From NCBI RefSeq assembly GCF_020509005.1, contig NC_063012.1, positions 3,596,001-3,660,000 on the forward strand: DNA of 64,000 bases. Reading direction: 5' to 3'. The notes beneath the pieces were generated by a model. The model saw only the letters and a list, made by a program, of their open reading frames with translations, was not told where the DNA came from and did not search any database. The translations under genes were made by a program, and so were the position numbers. The DNA is from Fulvia fulva. Its lineage: Eukaryota; Ascomycota; Dothideomycetes; Mycosphaerellales; Mycosphaerellaceae. Shown piece after piece: positions 1-11,419 of this stretch; position 1 is the stretch's first letter; the number at the start of each line of letters is the position of its first letter.

Positions 1-2280
1 CCCGAGGCCAAGGCGCGTCTACTAGCTAGTAAGTTCTTCCCGCCCCTAGTCGAGGCTAATCTAAGCGATATAAACAGCTCTACTCCCCTAGCCCCTAGTA
101 TAGCGGTCTAATAGAATGTGTCTAAGGGAGATGTTACCGCTATACTTAGGAAGTTACCGGCGAAGAAAGCCCCGGGGCCGGATAGGATCCTAAACGAGCT
201 ACTAAAGAAGTATAGAGATCAACTAGCCCTAGCAGTCGTAGCGATCTTTAACGCCTACCTATAGACCGGATACTACCCGATAGTATTTAAACAATCGACG
301 ATAGTAGTCCTACGTAAGCCGTAAAAGGAAGGCTATACGTAGGTGAAGTCGTACCGCCTAATTACGCTCCTTAATACTCTTAGGAAGGCGCTTAAGAAGC
401 TAGTTATAACGAGACTCTCCGAGGCGGTAGAGAAGTACTCCCTACTCCCGGACACCTAGATAGGTACGCGCCTATAGCGGTCGACGCTATCCGCGATAGA
501 ACTTATTACCTCTTAGGTAAAGGCTATCTAGTATAGGAATAGAGACAAGGTAGTATCCTTACTTAGTCTAGACATATCGGGAGCCTTCGACTACGTATTA
601 TACCCGCGGCTACTCTATATCCTAAGGTCGAAAGGACTCCCTAAGTAGCTTATTAACTTCGTACGGTCCTACCTCTAAAGCCGTAGCACGTCGATCCTAG
701 TAGGTTAGTACAAAAGCCTATTTCAAGTAGTCTATACTAGAATCCCGTAAGGCTTAACGCTAGTACCTATCCTATTCCTCTTCTTTATAGCGACGCTACT
801 CCTAGCCCTAGAATCCTAGAACACCGCTACGAGCGGCTTTGTAGACGACACGAATATCCTAGCGTAGTCTTCCTCGACTAAGAAGAACTATAGGCTACTA
901 GAAGAGAAGTACAAGATCTACGAGGACTAGGCTAGGAGGCACGGGGCTCGGTTTGCCCTAGAAAAGTACAATCTAATACACTTTACGCGCCGGCTACGGT
1001 TCTATAATATATATACTTCTATCTAGATATAGGGGTACACGACTAACCCGGTAAGTTAGCTTAGGATCCTCGGACTATAGGTAGACCCGGCGCTACGGTA
1101 GAGGAAGTACGTATAGGTAATAATACGGAAAGCTAAACAGAATATAGTATTATACTAGAGGCTTACTACGTCTATATAGGGGGCGGACTTTCGGTAGTTA
1201 CGACTTCTATATACGGCTATTATACGGCCAGTCCTTACCTATAGTAGCTAAGTATAGTCCTTAGGCGAGAGTGCCTACCTATTAAAGGGACTCGTCGCGC
1301 CGTTAGCGAAGATCTAAAACTAATGCCTAAGGAAGGTCACCGGGGTATATAAGTCGATACTAATAAGGATACTTAAGTACGAGACCGCTATACCGCCGAT
1401 CGACCTATATATCTAGGGACTATAGACCTCCTACTTAGGTAAGTCGGTATAGTAACTAGTATAGAAGGTTATCGCTAGTATAGTCGTAAGGGCCCGCGAA
1501 TTAGTACTAGCGTATAAGGGCATTCGACCCGGAAACGAGCCGAACTACCGGGTAAGGGACAAATAGCTAGTAATACGATAGGAAGGTAAGAAGTCGTTTA
1601 TAGAGCAACTATAGAAAGAGAGGTAGAACAACTAGGGTGTAGGGTATAGTAGACGCCCTTAGCTAGCGGGATAACCTAAGGAATAGTTAGCTACGAAATC
1701 CGCGGTTAAGTACCCCCCGAAGCTTATCTACTACCGCCTTACGAGGGTATAGAGTAGTATAGTAACCTAACTACGAAGCGAACATATCGGCCTCTAGGGG
1801 TACCTATTATAGAGGAAGGTTCTAGAATATACAAATACTAGCTACCCCTACGGCTATTACTCCTAGAATGTACGGTAAGTACTCCTCGTCTATCCGAGGT
1901 AGTCGCTAGGAAGGGGGGAGTAGATAGTAAAGGCGAGGAACTGGACGATTAGGGCACTTCTTAATAACGTTAAGGACCTACGGCGTATTACGAACTAGAT
2001 ACTAGAGAAGGGCTAGCTAGAATAGTACCGCCTAGTAGGAGTAGTATAGGAAGAGAGAATACGGCGTAGCGCGACGAGACCGGCTAGGAGCGGGGGCTAA
2101 TAGGGTAGTAATATAGACTACGTACGTTTAGAGGGAAAGCTAATCTAGATAAGGAGAGGTCGGGGGCGGGAAAGGTTTTCACCTATTTAGGTTTCCCTTT
2201 ATATATAATAATAGATATATACCTATATAGGCCGAATAGGGTCCTAGAACCGGGGAATGACAAATCTATCTATCTATCTA
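1..2280 (+). mobile_element. LINE1-A: RIP-mutated Tad-like LINE, 3' part of ORF2 and tail
   Basis: This is the 3' part of a non-LTR retrotransposon that enters from outside the window. Read through many TAG/TAA stops, it encodes the reverse transcriptase, thumb and C-terminal zinc-knuckle part of ORF2, colinear with the intact copy at 32786-36103. Differences from that copy are mostly CpA to TpA or TpG to TpA, the RIP signature. It ends in an ATCT tandem tail at about 2263-2280, the 3' tail of this family. It cannot make protein. The domain order and tail make the identification firm; the 5' end lies outside the window. Confidence 0.93.
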
Positions 2281-2808
2281 TTTATAATAAGAAGCGAATT
2301 TGTAAGAAGTTATATCTCGTAGATTCTATTAAATTCTATAGCTTGTCTTCTAGACTATCTAGAGCGTTCTAGATTTTAATATAATTAGAACATAGCTAGT
2401 TCTAAAGATATTATAAGCCGGTAGTCCGGCGCTAGCCTATTACGGCCTAGATAAGCATTTCCGTACGATCCTAGCGATACTAGGAGTTTACGGGTTATTA
2501 GAATCTATCGAATTTAATAGTTTACCGCTTTATAATAGTATATCTCGCTAAGTAGCTATATAAAGCTTATAAACTAATATCTTATCGGTCGTTCCGCAAA
2601 CGCTGTTTATTTAAAATGTGCTATTAGCGGTTATGAACCTCTAAAGGTAAGCGTAGCGGAGTAGAGCTCTCTACTAACCCTTCTAGACTATAAAGTAGCG
2701 TACGATCTACGCTACCGCTACCCGACGTATAGTGCTTATTATACGACGACATAGGCGATAGCGACGAGTATATATTTGCGAGTTCGCCGACAGGCACAGT
2801 ACGGTAGG
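2281..2808. other. Degraded TA-rich spacer, no recognisable gene
   Basis: This stretch is still rich in TpA and poor in CpA/TpG, so it looks RIP-affected, but I recognise no element in it. The mutation density falls toward the right end, where unmutated CA and TG reappear from about 2590 onward. It forms the edge between the repeat zone and the gene island. Confidence 0.5.
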
Positions 2809-3967
2809 TCACGTGACCCTAAAACTTCAAAGTTGACCAATCAGAGCGGGCGTCAAGGCTAGTTAAGGGCTGGTGATAGAGCTCTACTCCCTCCTCGCTG
2901 ACGCCACCACCTACGCTCGAGTGTTCGCAAGCTCACACGTCGCTACGGTGGATGGCTAGCGCTCGTCGGTCGTTACGCTTAATCATGCGAAGCGATGAGC
3001 CACCGTGCAAGCACTGAGTCGACCTAAGTTGTCTCCTGCTCGGAGCAGCCTCGGGCACACCCAATTATAGTAATATAGTATTTTACAAAATTTGGCGCCC
3101 ATTATCAATTACGATTCGGTCGATTAGCTCAGGTTCGTTCGAACATGTCACGAACTGGATGAACATATAACTGACGCCATTATTAGTTGGTTAGAGCGTA
3201 TGTTATCGCGCTGTCCGGAGACTCTGGCATTCACTGACAACTCATCAGGTGGTGCTAATAACTCATCGTTAACGCCAAGGTCGCGGGTTGTAAGTCTCGA
3301 GTCACATCGACGTGCTTGGAACGCCGACTAACATACAACAGCGACCCCCTCATTGACCATTCTTTTTGCCGATCAATACTTTTGCTGTTCCTGCAAGGTA
3401 ATTGACTAGGTCATCCACCGCGGATAGTCCTCTTGTGCGTAGGGGATGGTACTCCAGTAGACCAACATACTGCCTCGATACACGACATAAGTCGTTGGAT
3501 ACCAACAACACTACCGCACCCTCCTGCATTGATCAAATTTGCATTGCATTCCATAACCTGCACTCGGCCGAGGGAGTTATGCTTGTGGTGTCGTCCAGTG
3601 TATCGAGACATTGTCTGCATTTTCCCAGGGAAACCAGCCGATGTCGACAATCGCGTTGCCAACTTCACGAGTGGTCGAAAGCTGAGGTCAGGTCGACGGA
3701 GTAGGATTCTTATCTGTAGCATGGTCAACCATACTGACATGCAGTGCGAGAGAACTTAACGTTGGCGACGAGGAACGATAGATTCAGGTGGTTTGCTGAG
3801 TCGCGGCAGAGGACCACCGCAACTTGATTACTCTCCATCAAATTTAGCTAACTCGCCTCCGCTCTCTCGCATGTCCTCCAACTCGCTGTTGGTTGCTCGT
3901 TCACCAACGAGGTCCTATCTGTAGATCCGTCGCGCGCGATGCAGACTTCCTCTGAACTGCAGCACGC
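2809..3967. other. Intergenic, left edge of gene island
   Basis: Base composition is normal here, with no RIP signature. A palindromic CACGTG box lies in 2809-2816 and a CCAAT box at about 2837-2842, both common fungal promoter elements, but no gene close by can be tied to them. Overlapping ORFs of about 100 codons at 3402-3759 occur on both strands and show no recognisable domain or low-complexity pattern typical of real proteins, so I do not call them. The right part should hold the promoter and 5' UTR of the gene at 3968. Confidence 0.5.
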
Positions 3968-4864
3968 ATGTCCAGTACGATGAGCGCTGCCGGCTCGGCT
4001 GCGGCCTCGAGCAAACCATCACCAACTGCGAACACCAAGCCAAACCGTCTGCCTGCTCCAACGCTTTTTGTAGGGCCTCCGTCTCGCAATGCCTCGCAGC
4101 TATCCATATCGAGGACTGCCACCCATGATTCCAGCCGACAGACTCGCGATGCGTTGAGCAGGCAAAAGTCAGGGCTGTCGCGACCCTTTAATCCTGACCA
4201 CGAGGCCTCCGTTGCGAATGGAGATATATCGCGGGAGAATGGCACACTTCGGCCCTTGAAGAAGGCAAGCGACAAGAACATCGAGGCGAAATGGAAGGAG
4301 ATGCAGAGTACCCTCAACGAGGTCGAACTAACAGCACAAAGCTCGACCCACGTCTTTGGCGAGAGTCACGCAGCAGCATTGGACGAGCTACGAAAAGCAC
4401 AGGTAGAACTGGCTCGCGCTTGGGGACGAGGCAATGAGAACAAGGCCTCCGGCGCCGAGAATGATCTTGAGCTCAACATCAATCGTTTCAAAGGCGCCGA
4501 GGACTTGGCGATGGACCGCAGAGATCAGCATAGGAAGCGAGCAGACACAGCAGCGAGTACTTCGACAGCACTCTCCGATGAGAGTATAAGGAGTGACAGT
4601 ACTGCAAAGAGTGGACGAAGTCAGCTTGAAGACGAGACCGCGCAAGACATCAAGCTTGCAAGCGAAAGGAGAGCTGTGAATGAGGCTTACTTCAGGAAGG
4701 TCGACAGTGGGGTCAAAGATGTTGTGTCGAAGCTTGAAGCAGTCGCAGAAGCCATGAGGGGAGTAGAAGGAGAAAGCCGAAGTCTCTGGAGCAACTCGGA
4801 CAGGAGCTCGACGAGCCTCGATACGCAGGATCGACGGGAAGTCGATGACAAGAGGACTGGATGA
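3968..4864 (+). CDS. Hypothetical protein, 298 aa
   Basis: I do not recognise the family. The frame is a single uninterrupted exon with composition typical of ascomycete coding DNA. The first about 100 residues are Ser/Ala/Pro-rich and likely disordered. Residues about 100-190 are charged and probably helical or coiled-coil, including an ALDELRKAQVELARAWGR segment. A Ser/Thr-rich linker and a second helical stretch (about 230-270) follow, then a polar tail. No signal peptide, membrane segment or zinc ligands are visible. The first ATG is used; a second Met lies four codons later. It may be a coiled-coil scaffold, but that is only a guess from composition. Confidence 0.75.
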   Translation: MSSTMSAAGSAAASSKPSPTANTKPNRLPAPTLFVGPPSRNASQLSISRTATHDSSRQTRDALSRQKSGLSRPFNPDHEASVANGDISRENGTLRPLKKASDKNIEAKWKEMQSTLNEVELTAQSSTHVFGESHAAALDELRKAQVELARAWGRGNENKASGAENDLELNINRFKGAEDLAMDRRDQHRKRADTAASTSTALSDESIRSDSTAKSGRSQLEDETAQDIKLASERRAVNEAYFRKVDSGVKDVVSKLEAVAEAMRGVEGESRSLWSNSDRSSTSLDTQDRREVDDKRTG

Positions 4865-5215
4865 AGCTCAACACGTGGATGGCTTGAGACTGCTGAGAAT
4901 GGTAGAGGTATGCAGACCGACACTGTCTCAGGGCCCTGTCTAAGTGTGTATTGGTCAAGCCTGGGCGGCTACGACAGGCTACGTAGCAGTTCCTCGACAG
5001 CCACCCGAGAAGTGGTATGGGCCGCAAACGCCAACATGCTTGGAAAGGTTGATCACGGATATCTTCCTACATCAGATGTTCTCCAACCCTGCTTCCCAGC
5101 TGCCATGCAGTTCTGCGCTAAGTGCCTTGTCCTCCTGCGCCTTTTGTTCGCTTTATGGTATTGCATAGCATCCGCTGGGTCTTCAACAATCGAAAGCTCA
5201 AGGACTACAACACAC

Positions 5216-5626
5216 TCATCTCTGCAACATCGCGTTAGGACACACCGCAGGCACAGCCTTGTCCAATGCAAACAAACCTTCTGATCATGAACCTCATAAT
5301 GCTTCGATTTGAGATTATCCCTTGCTTGTTCATCCTTCTTTCCCTCGTCAATATGCGGCGAGGAGACATTCTCTGGCTGGCGGGGAGTCGCATAGCCTGG
5401 GGTGTACTCGTTCCTTCCTCCACCGGCACTCATCCGATCGGAAACGTTGTGTGATGCTGGAGTGTCAATCGGGTTTCTGAAGACCATCGTCAGCCAAGCT
5501 ACGGATCGGGATGAAGAGAGCGACACACGCTGTCGGGCTTTTAAGAGAAGATTGCGAGAACCAGAGCGCCGCACCAACGCCTACTGCAGCGAAAGCGGCT
5601 GCTCCTCCACGGCCACCGAACGACAT
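5216..5626 (-). CDS. Small single-membrane-segment protein, 100 aa, three exons
   Basis: This gene is too short and too split to show as one ORF. Exon 1 is 5529-5626, exon 2 is 5278-5476 and exon 3 is 5216-5221. Intron 1 (5477-5528, 52 bp) runs from GTGTGT through a GCTGAC branch site to CAG. Intron 2 (5222-5277, 56 bp) runs from GTTTGT through CCTAAC to CAG. The spliced frame starts MSFGGRGGAAAFAAVGVG, followed by ALWF: a Gly/Ala-rich N-terminus with one membrane segment at about residues 8-25. A polar tail containing the PIDTPASHNVSDRMSAGG segment follows, and the last exon adds only Arg and the stop. Similar small proteins with an MSxGGRGGAAAFAA start are, as I recall, widespread and uncharacterised in ascomycetes. 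A mitochondrial or other organelle-membrane location is a guess. It converges on the gene at 3968-4864. Confidence 0.72.
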
Positions 5627-6519
5627 GTTCGCTGCCTCTTGTGCGATGAGAAGATCGTCGATTAGGCTTTGTGTAACTTGTGGATTTGAAAGCTGAAAGA
5701 TCTAATTGAAAGAAGGAATGCAAATTGTGGTGTGGTGAGAGCTCCTTCGCATGGCGATTTCGGCACACATGTACGCAAGGTGAATCACCACGAGTGTGGA
5801 TGTTACGTTGCTGTGACGTGGAGCCCTAACATCCCTGTCGCTCGCTTCAGTGGAAACCTCACTGTAGCAATACTTCGGTGTATATGAAGCGCTGTGAGAT
5901 ATAAGCAGTCTGCTCGAGGATCGGCTCAGCCTTTCAAGTTCGATGTAATGATCATACAATGCGCAGCGAGTTGACGAGGAACCGGTCATGTGGCCCTGCA
6001 AACAGCTTCTGAGGTATAGCATTAAGAGCACCGTTGATCTCTTCGCTAACTGGCTGCGCTGAGCATCTAGTTTCCCCAGATTTCAAAAGTTGCAGGGTCC
6101 GAACTCGATCTACAGCTAGCGGCAAGCACTGCCGATAGCCGCACTCCCGCAGACGCGAGGCGCGATTTGGTGGGTCTCACTGCCGGCGTCTCCAGTTGGC
6201 GAGGGCGATGCGAAGGGATGCGCAACATTAAATCGATAGCAAACACATTACAAGCACCTACAATTCAGAGGGCAACGCCATCGGCCGACTTTTCGAACAC
6301 TCATATGCTTCAGAACGACGTTTGCCAGCCAGCGGAAATAGAACCAACTCGCTGCCACGTGCCTCGCACGATACGATGCCCACATTGCGATAGCAGTGAG
6401 CTTCGACGAGCACTATTGAGGGGCCGCTGACCGGTCGGCATACCGCCCGCAGGAGCTTTACGCAAACAATCTACACCCGTGACGAACGTCAAGCGACCGC
6501 GACCCCACCAGACCTCAAC
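5627..6519. other. Divergent intergenic region
   Basis: This 0.9 kb lies between the small membrane-protein gene (minus strand) and the Sgf11-like gene (plus strand), so it should contain both promoters. I see no convincing TATA box or conserved motif. Short ORFs here, such as 6167-6430, have no recognisable features. Confidence 0.5.
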
Positions 6520-7617
6520 ATGTCCAATGCGCCCTTGAAGGACGTCGCGCAGAAGATCCTCGAGGACGCGCTTTCCAGTATCATACACGACATAGTCAGC
6601 AACCAGCACAGAGAGCATAGGAAACTTCTTGCGTCGCTAGACCCAACCACGAAGCTGCCACATTGCGAGACATGCAAGCTCCCGCGACTGCTGGACCCGC
6701 CTTTGGCTCCCAAAGTCCGAGGTGCAACGTCAGATCCGCCGTCGAATACAAACTATTGCGACAGGAAGGCTTGGTCGCGGCGGCCAGGTCACGATATCTA
6801 TGGGAATCCATTCCTCAAATCTGATGTCACCGGCCGTCCCCTGACTAAGAAAGAGCGTGAGGCACAGAAGAACAGCAAGAAAGATGACGGAACACCCGCA
6901 AGCGAAAACGCCGATGCCGACGGTACAGGACCACCATCACCCACAGAAGAGCCCGAGGCTAAGGACAAGGGCAAGCTAGAGAAGGGCGAGAAGAAGGCCA
7001 GCAAGATTGACGAGAAGCTGAGGAAGGGAGAGTACGTTCCTTGGCACACATGCCCCAGCTGCAAACGCAGTCTGCTCATCACACGATTCGCCAAGCACTT
7101 GGAGCAGTGCATGGGTCTTAGTGGCCGTGCGGCGAGTAGGAACGCCATGGCCAAGATCAATGGCACTCCAGCCGGCTCAAGAGGAGCTACACCAAACCCC
7201 AGTCAGGAAGGGAGCAAGGACAACGACGAAGAGGAAGGTGATCTGGGGACCAAAGGCAATGGCGGTGTCAGAAAGAAGCTACTTAAGAAAGGCCTCAAGG
7301 ACAAGGTCAAGAAGGAGAAACCTAACGGCAAGCTGCCGAAGGGCCTTGCGGCGAAACGACCGCCTAATCCTACCGGCCCACCTGCGTTCCCGAACAGGTC
7401 ATCCCCAGCTCCGCCATCAATTGGGGATGGCAAACGAGACAGAGATGAGCTGGGCGATGATGAAGAAGACGAAGTTCATGTGAAGAAGCGCCAGAAGCTG
7501 CAGAGAGTTGGCAGTACTGCGAGCATATTGTCCCAGAGCACTACGGCTCCGGAGATGGAGCGGCAGGAAAGCAACGACGGAAGTTTCGTGAATGAGGAGA
7601 GTTTCGCGGACGATTGA
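6520..7617 (+). CDS. SGF11: Sgf11-like subunit of the SAGA deubiquitinase module
   Basis: This 365 aa single-exon protein has the two hallmarks of Sgf11. An N-terminal amphipathic helix (about residues 5-40) would thread into Ubp8/Sus1/Sgf73, and a compact CCHC zinc finger has ligands C178, C181, H193 and C197 in a TCPSCKRSLLITRFAKHLEQ context. Sgf11 helps Ubp8 remove ubiquitin from histone H2B, and its finger binds the nucleosome acidic patch. Between them, C49/C52 in an HCETCKLPRLLDPP motif and a later YC...PGHDIYGNPF segment form a second possible metal site seen in filamentous fungal relatives. The C-terminal 170 residues are Lys/Glu/Pro-rich, with basic KKLLKKGLKDKVKKEK runs that suggest nuclear import or DNA contact. 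It is much longer than yeast Sgf11 (99 aa) because of this tail. The alternative is another SAGA finger protein such as Sgf73. Confidence 0.75.
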   Translation: MSNAPLKDVAQKILEDALSSIIHDIVSNQHREHRKLLASLDPTTKLPHCETCKLPRLLDPPLAPKVRGATSDPPSNTNYCDRKAWSRRPGHDIYGNPFLKSDVTGRPLTKKEREAQKNSKKDDGTPASENADADGTGPPSPTEEPEAKDKGKLEKGEKKASKIDEKLRKGEYVPWHTCPSCKRSLLITRFAKHLEQCMGLSGRAASRNAMAKINGTPAGSRGATPNPSQEGSKDNDEEEGDLGTKGNGGVRKKLLKKGLKDKVKKEKPNGKLPKGLAAKRPPNPTGPPAFPNRSSPAPPSIGDGKRDRDELGDDEEDEVHVKKRQKLQRVGSTASILSQSTTAPEMERQESNDGSFVNEESFADD

Positions 7618-8522
7618 TGGCACACCATCTCTGCGGCTCAAGCATAGTCCATCGGCGTATTTGGCATCGTTAGGAGCTTTTCGGATCACAGCACCATAAG
7701 GCGAAGTATGCCGTGTAGTTATAGGGCAACATAAGCCGGCGTAAGGACTGGCTGTCGTGAATCTACCTGTACAACAAAGTGGCTTCCGCGATACATATTG
7801 GGTGACTATCGTGACTATCCACTCGCCAGCGAATTCACCGTTTTAACATGAGAAGCGGCGCGATGACACTAGGTCGTCGATCCACACGAACACGACGCGG
7901 CAGATGACATTCGTAGCTCGCCAGTGGCCTCCGATCGTGATGTCGTGGACATATGTGCACAGGCTTGGGCAGATACGTTGATGTGGCGTGTGCGAGCTTC
8001 ATGGCTGGTCGCAAAAGGCTCTCATCGTGGCGCGGAAGAACGACGCGTGTGAAACACGAAGCATGCATGTGTGTGCAGTTCTTTGGCGGATGACGACAGA
8101 TCCGAGTGTCTGGACCAGCGATTGTGAATGGCCACGACCACTGCTGTTGCTGCTGCTGCTGACAGCAGTACCACAGACTTTTTTGGTGTGCAGCTCTCGC
8201 ACCTGTTCACACGCTGGCTCCCTCTTGGAGAACTCTCTTCGGCCTGCTCAGGCGTGACAGTAAACCCAGAACTGTTCGCCCCTTGACTCGCTGGCTCCCT
8301 AGCATCCGCAACCAAGTCAGAGCAGGACTCGGCTCCCTGCGATACACATTCTTGCCCAGTGTTCGACAACGCGCACAGGACCAGATCTACCGCTACCTCG
8401 TTGCCCGACACCTCCGCAAGCAGCTCAGACGACAGGCAGGATATTCTGCCTCCAAGATCTCACGGCACCCGAGATCGTCTCGTCTGCGAGCAAACGATGG
8501 GTCTGCTGCTGAGCAGTCGAAA
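7618..8522. other. Intergenic region with possible 5' extension of app1
   Basis: This lies between the Sgf11-like gene and the chosen App1 start. The App1 frame stays open upstream from 8523 back to a TGA at 8160 and reads like protein (for example RNQVRAGLGSLRYTFLP and a basic RHLRKQLRRQ run), but it has no ATG. Possible 3' splice sites at about 8250 and 8267 (CTCAG and CCCAG) could join it to an unidentified upstream exon. A CTG-type trinucleotide run sits at about 8141-8163. Confidence 0.45.
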
Positions 8523-11326
8523 ATGGCCTATACTGGAGCCGACAGCGGACTTAGCTATGGCGAATACTCAGGAGGGAGGGAGCCGGGCACAAGGAGGAAG
8601 AAGCTAGCGGGATACTTGAAGACTGCCAACGAACTGCGGCAGAGCTACTTTAGTGGTGACACAGTCCGTGGATCCCATGGCCCTGAAGATGGTCCCGGTG
8701 CTTTTCCAGACGTCGCAGTGGTGCGTAGCGGCAATGAAGAGATGATTCTGTTCCCAAGCTATGCCCGCAGACATGTCAAAAGTAAGGTGAGCAACGCTCG
8801 ACCAGAGCAATGTGCCACGCTGAGTCCCAGCTGCTGACTGCTGTCAAGCAACCAACAGCTACTACACCCGGCCGAGAGTTGAGTGAAGAAGAGTTCTGGC
8901 GTCGCGAGTGGGAGAAGCAAGAAGATGTGAATGCCATAGTCGACGTGGATGTGCGTGGCTGGATCTACACCCCACCGAAGGGCCAGCATACGCGGAAACA
9001 AAGACTATTGATTGGTCTTGCCAGGCAACTCTCGGGAATCTCAGCGCCCACCTCCAATGGTAGACCAGGAGAATCGAGCCAGGCCAGTGCAACACCAAGC
9101 CGTGCTTCTAGCCCGACGAAGCAACAAGATGAAGATCTTATCAATCTCGAAGCTGCAAACATCATCCGTACGGGTCAACAAGAGGAGCAGTATGCAAGTC
9201 GCGGCGCATTTTCCGAGAGACCCAGTCAGCCAAAAGATACCGACAGCATCTATGGAGACGCGCAGTCAGACTATATTATGCCACGTGGTCGGCCAGGAAC
9301 CATTGGCAGTGCCACTTCACAGGACTCGGACCAAGCGGGCATTGCGTCGATGCAGAAGCGAACATCTTGGCAAGCGCCTGGTAAGATGACTTCTGCTGAG
9401 CTCGCTGTTGCCAATACCCATCTTATGACGCGGCTCAAACCGTTCATGGCGAACCCCTTGGCGAACGCACCAATCAGTGCCTTCTTCTACAATGAACAGG
9501 CATCGCGCCAGTTGACCGTCTACACAGATGCGTCTGGTCATTTTACCTTTCGAGCAGCGCTTGACTTCATCCCGACTCATGTACGAGTCTTGGCTGGAGA
9601 GAAGCTGTCGGCTACCGAAGAAGTCGCGGTCACCTCCCCTACAGGTGTGAGCTTGATCAGCGACATCGACGACACGATCAAGCACTCCGCCATAAGCGCC
9701 GGGGCGAGAGAGATCTTTCGAAATGCCTTCATCCGTGAACTCGGCGACCTCACCATCGAGGGCGTCCGAGAGTGGTACAATACTCTGCACGATATGGGCG
9801 TCAAGTTGCACTACGTTTCGAATTCACCATGGCAGATGTACCCAGTCTTGACAAGTTATTTCAAGCTGGCGAATCTACCACAAGGTTCGTTCCACCTCAA
9901 GCAATACAGTGGCATGCTTCAAGGCATATTCGAGCCCGTCGCAGAACGCAAGAAGTCGTCTCTCGAGAAGATAATGCGCGACTTTCCAGATAGGAAATTC
10001 GTTCTGGTCGGCGACAGCGGCGAGGCTGATCTCGAGGTATACCTAGAAACTGCATTGGATCATCCAGGCAGAGTACTGGGCATATTCATCCGAGACGTGA
10101 CGACTACGCCTTCGAAAACCGGGTATTTCGACCCTAATGACAGCAGTCCAGGTGGTAGCAAGCGTCATTCACGCAACCACTCTCGACATCAAAGTGGCGA
10201 TTCATTGGCTATGTCCAAACGGCTTTCGCGTCCCCAGGACATTCGCAACGATGATCCGGAGTTGGAGGCGGCCATCGCTGCATCCCTGGAGGATATGGAG
10301 GAGCAAGCTCGCCACGCTAGACGTTCGATCAACCCAGATGCATTTTCCAACGATTCACTGCAATCTAGAAGGGGTAGTCAAGGTAGAACCGGCCCAAGAT
10401 TGCCGGCCCGTCAGGCAGCGCAGCCAGCCGAGGGCGACTTGATCGACTTCTCGGAAACTGCCCCGTCCAGTTCATGGCTAGCTCCGCCATCACGCACATC
10501 ATCGGCCCGCCATGATCTAGATGAGCTTGTCGCGAGAAAGAAGCCCTCACCCTCGCCGCCACCGCCCCCGAAGCCGCAAGGTCTTCGAGGACACCCTGGT
10601 CCTCCCGATCCAGCTATCTCGGCCATTGACCATGCTGAGAAGACGCCCCCTCCACGTCCTAGAAAACCGTCGAGCGCAGTGAGGCCAAGTAACGTCCCAC
10701 AAATACAGACCCATCAACCATCGCCATTGTCTCAAGTCACGAGACAAGAATCAACAAGGAAACCGCCTCCGCCTCTTCCAACGAGGCCCAGGACTTACCG
10801 GGAGATGGCCAAAGACACGTTATCGAAAGCTCGTCCATCGTACGGAACGCAGTGGCAAGGCGATTCGTCCTTTGGGCAGAGCGCATCACGCAAATCTTCT
10901 CGTAGTCGCAGTCAGCCAACATCTCCATTGGCTCGACCAATGAGTTCTGTCAAGTCATTCGAGGACCTCAATCTGCCGTCATCAGCCATGAATCATGCCC
11001 CTCCTCCGCCTCCGCCGCGACGCAATGTTACGTCCTACTCTCTGACGCAAGCTCGGCAAGCATCGTCTAACAGGCGATCTGCTACATACGATGATGATAG
11101 CCTTCCAGGGAGTCCCGGAGAGAGCGTGAGCAAGAAGGAGTTCTTGTGGAAGCAGCGCCTCGACAGGGCGAGAAGTATTCTCGAGCGCAATGGCGTCACC
11201 CTTCGGACTTGGCGAGTCGGCAGTGACGTTGCAGACTTCTGTGTACGATTGATTGAAATGGAACTGCGGAAGATTGAGCGCGAGCACAACTCGGAGAAAG
11301 ATGGCAACCACAGCGAGAAGAGATGA
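8523..11326 (+). CDS. APP1: App1-type phosphatidate phosphatase (actin patch protein)
   Basis: App1 dephosphorylates phosphatidic acid to diacylglycerol at cortical actin patches, linking lipid signalling to endocytosis. The catalytic HAD-like (DUF2183) domain carries the DxDxT motif SDIDDTIKHS at about residues 359-368, followed by VSNSPWQMYP and VGDSGEADLEVY. Upstream is the conserved VDVRGWIYTPPKG entry segment. The C-terminal third is proline-rich, with many PxxP stretches expected to bind SH3 proteins such as Rvs167. A ubiquitin-interacting-motif-like helix, DDPELEAAIAASLEDMEEQ, lies at about residues 557-575. One intron is needed near 8782-8858. Either GTGAGC to TCAAG (8787-8848) or GTAAGG to ACAG (8782-8858) keeps the frame; the second has the better consensus. 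About 913 aa with the first choice. The start is the first ATG in the exon; the frame is open further upstream, so the N-terminus may be longer. Confidence 0.9.
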
Positions 11327-11419
11327 GCCATCTGGCGCTTCACAGGAGTAGTATAGCGAGGACTCTGTGCAAGAATACAAAGATACCCCCTAACAGCGCT
11401 CTCTCGCTCTTGGCCAAAA

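Noticed and set aside
2263..2280. ATCT/GATA repeats as independent microsatellites (also at 39201, 44408, 54404, 59664 and elsewhere)
   Set aside because: Each sits exactly at the 3' end of a LINE and next to a target duplication, so they are LINE tails.
3125..3160. GGTTCGTTCGAAC segment as a tRNA T-arm
   Set aside because: No acceptor, D or anticodon stems can be folded around it.
3402..3759. Three overlapping ORFs of about 100 codons on both strands
   Set aside because: No domain, no signal of selection that can be seen, and mutual overlap; they look like chance open frames in balanced-composition DNA.
5402..5696. Plus-strand ORFs opposite the small membrane-protein gene
   Set aside because: They are antisense shadows of its first exons and intron.
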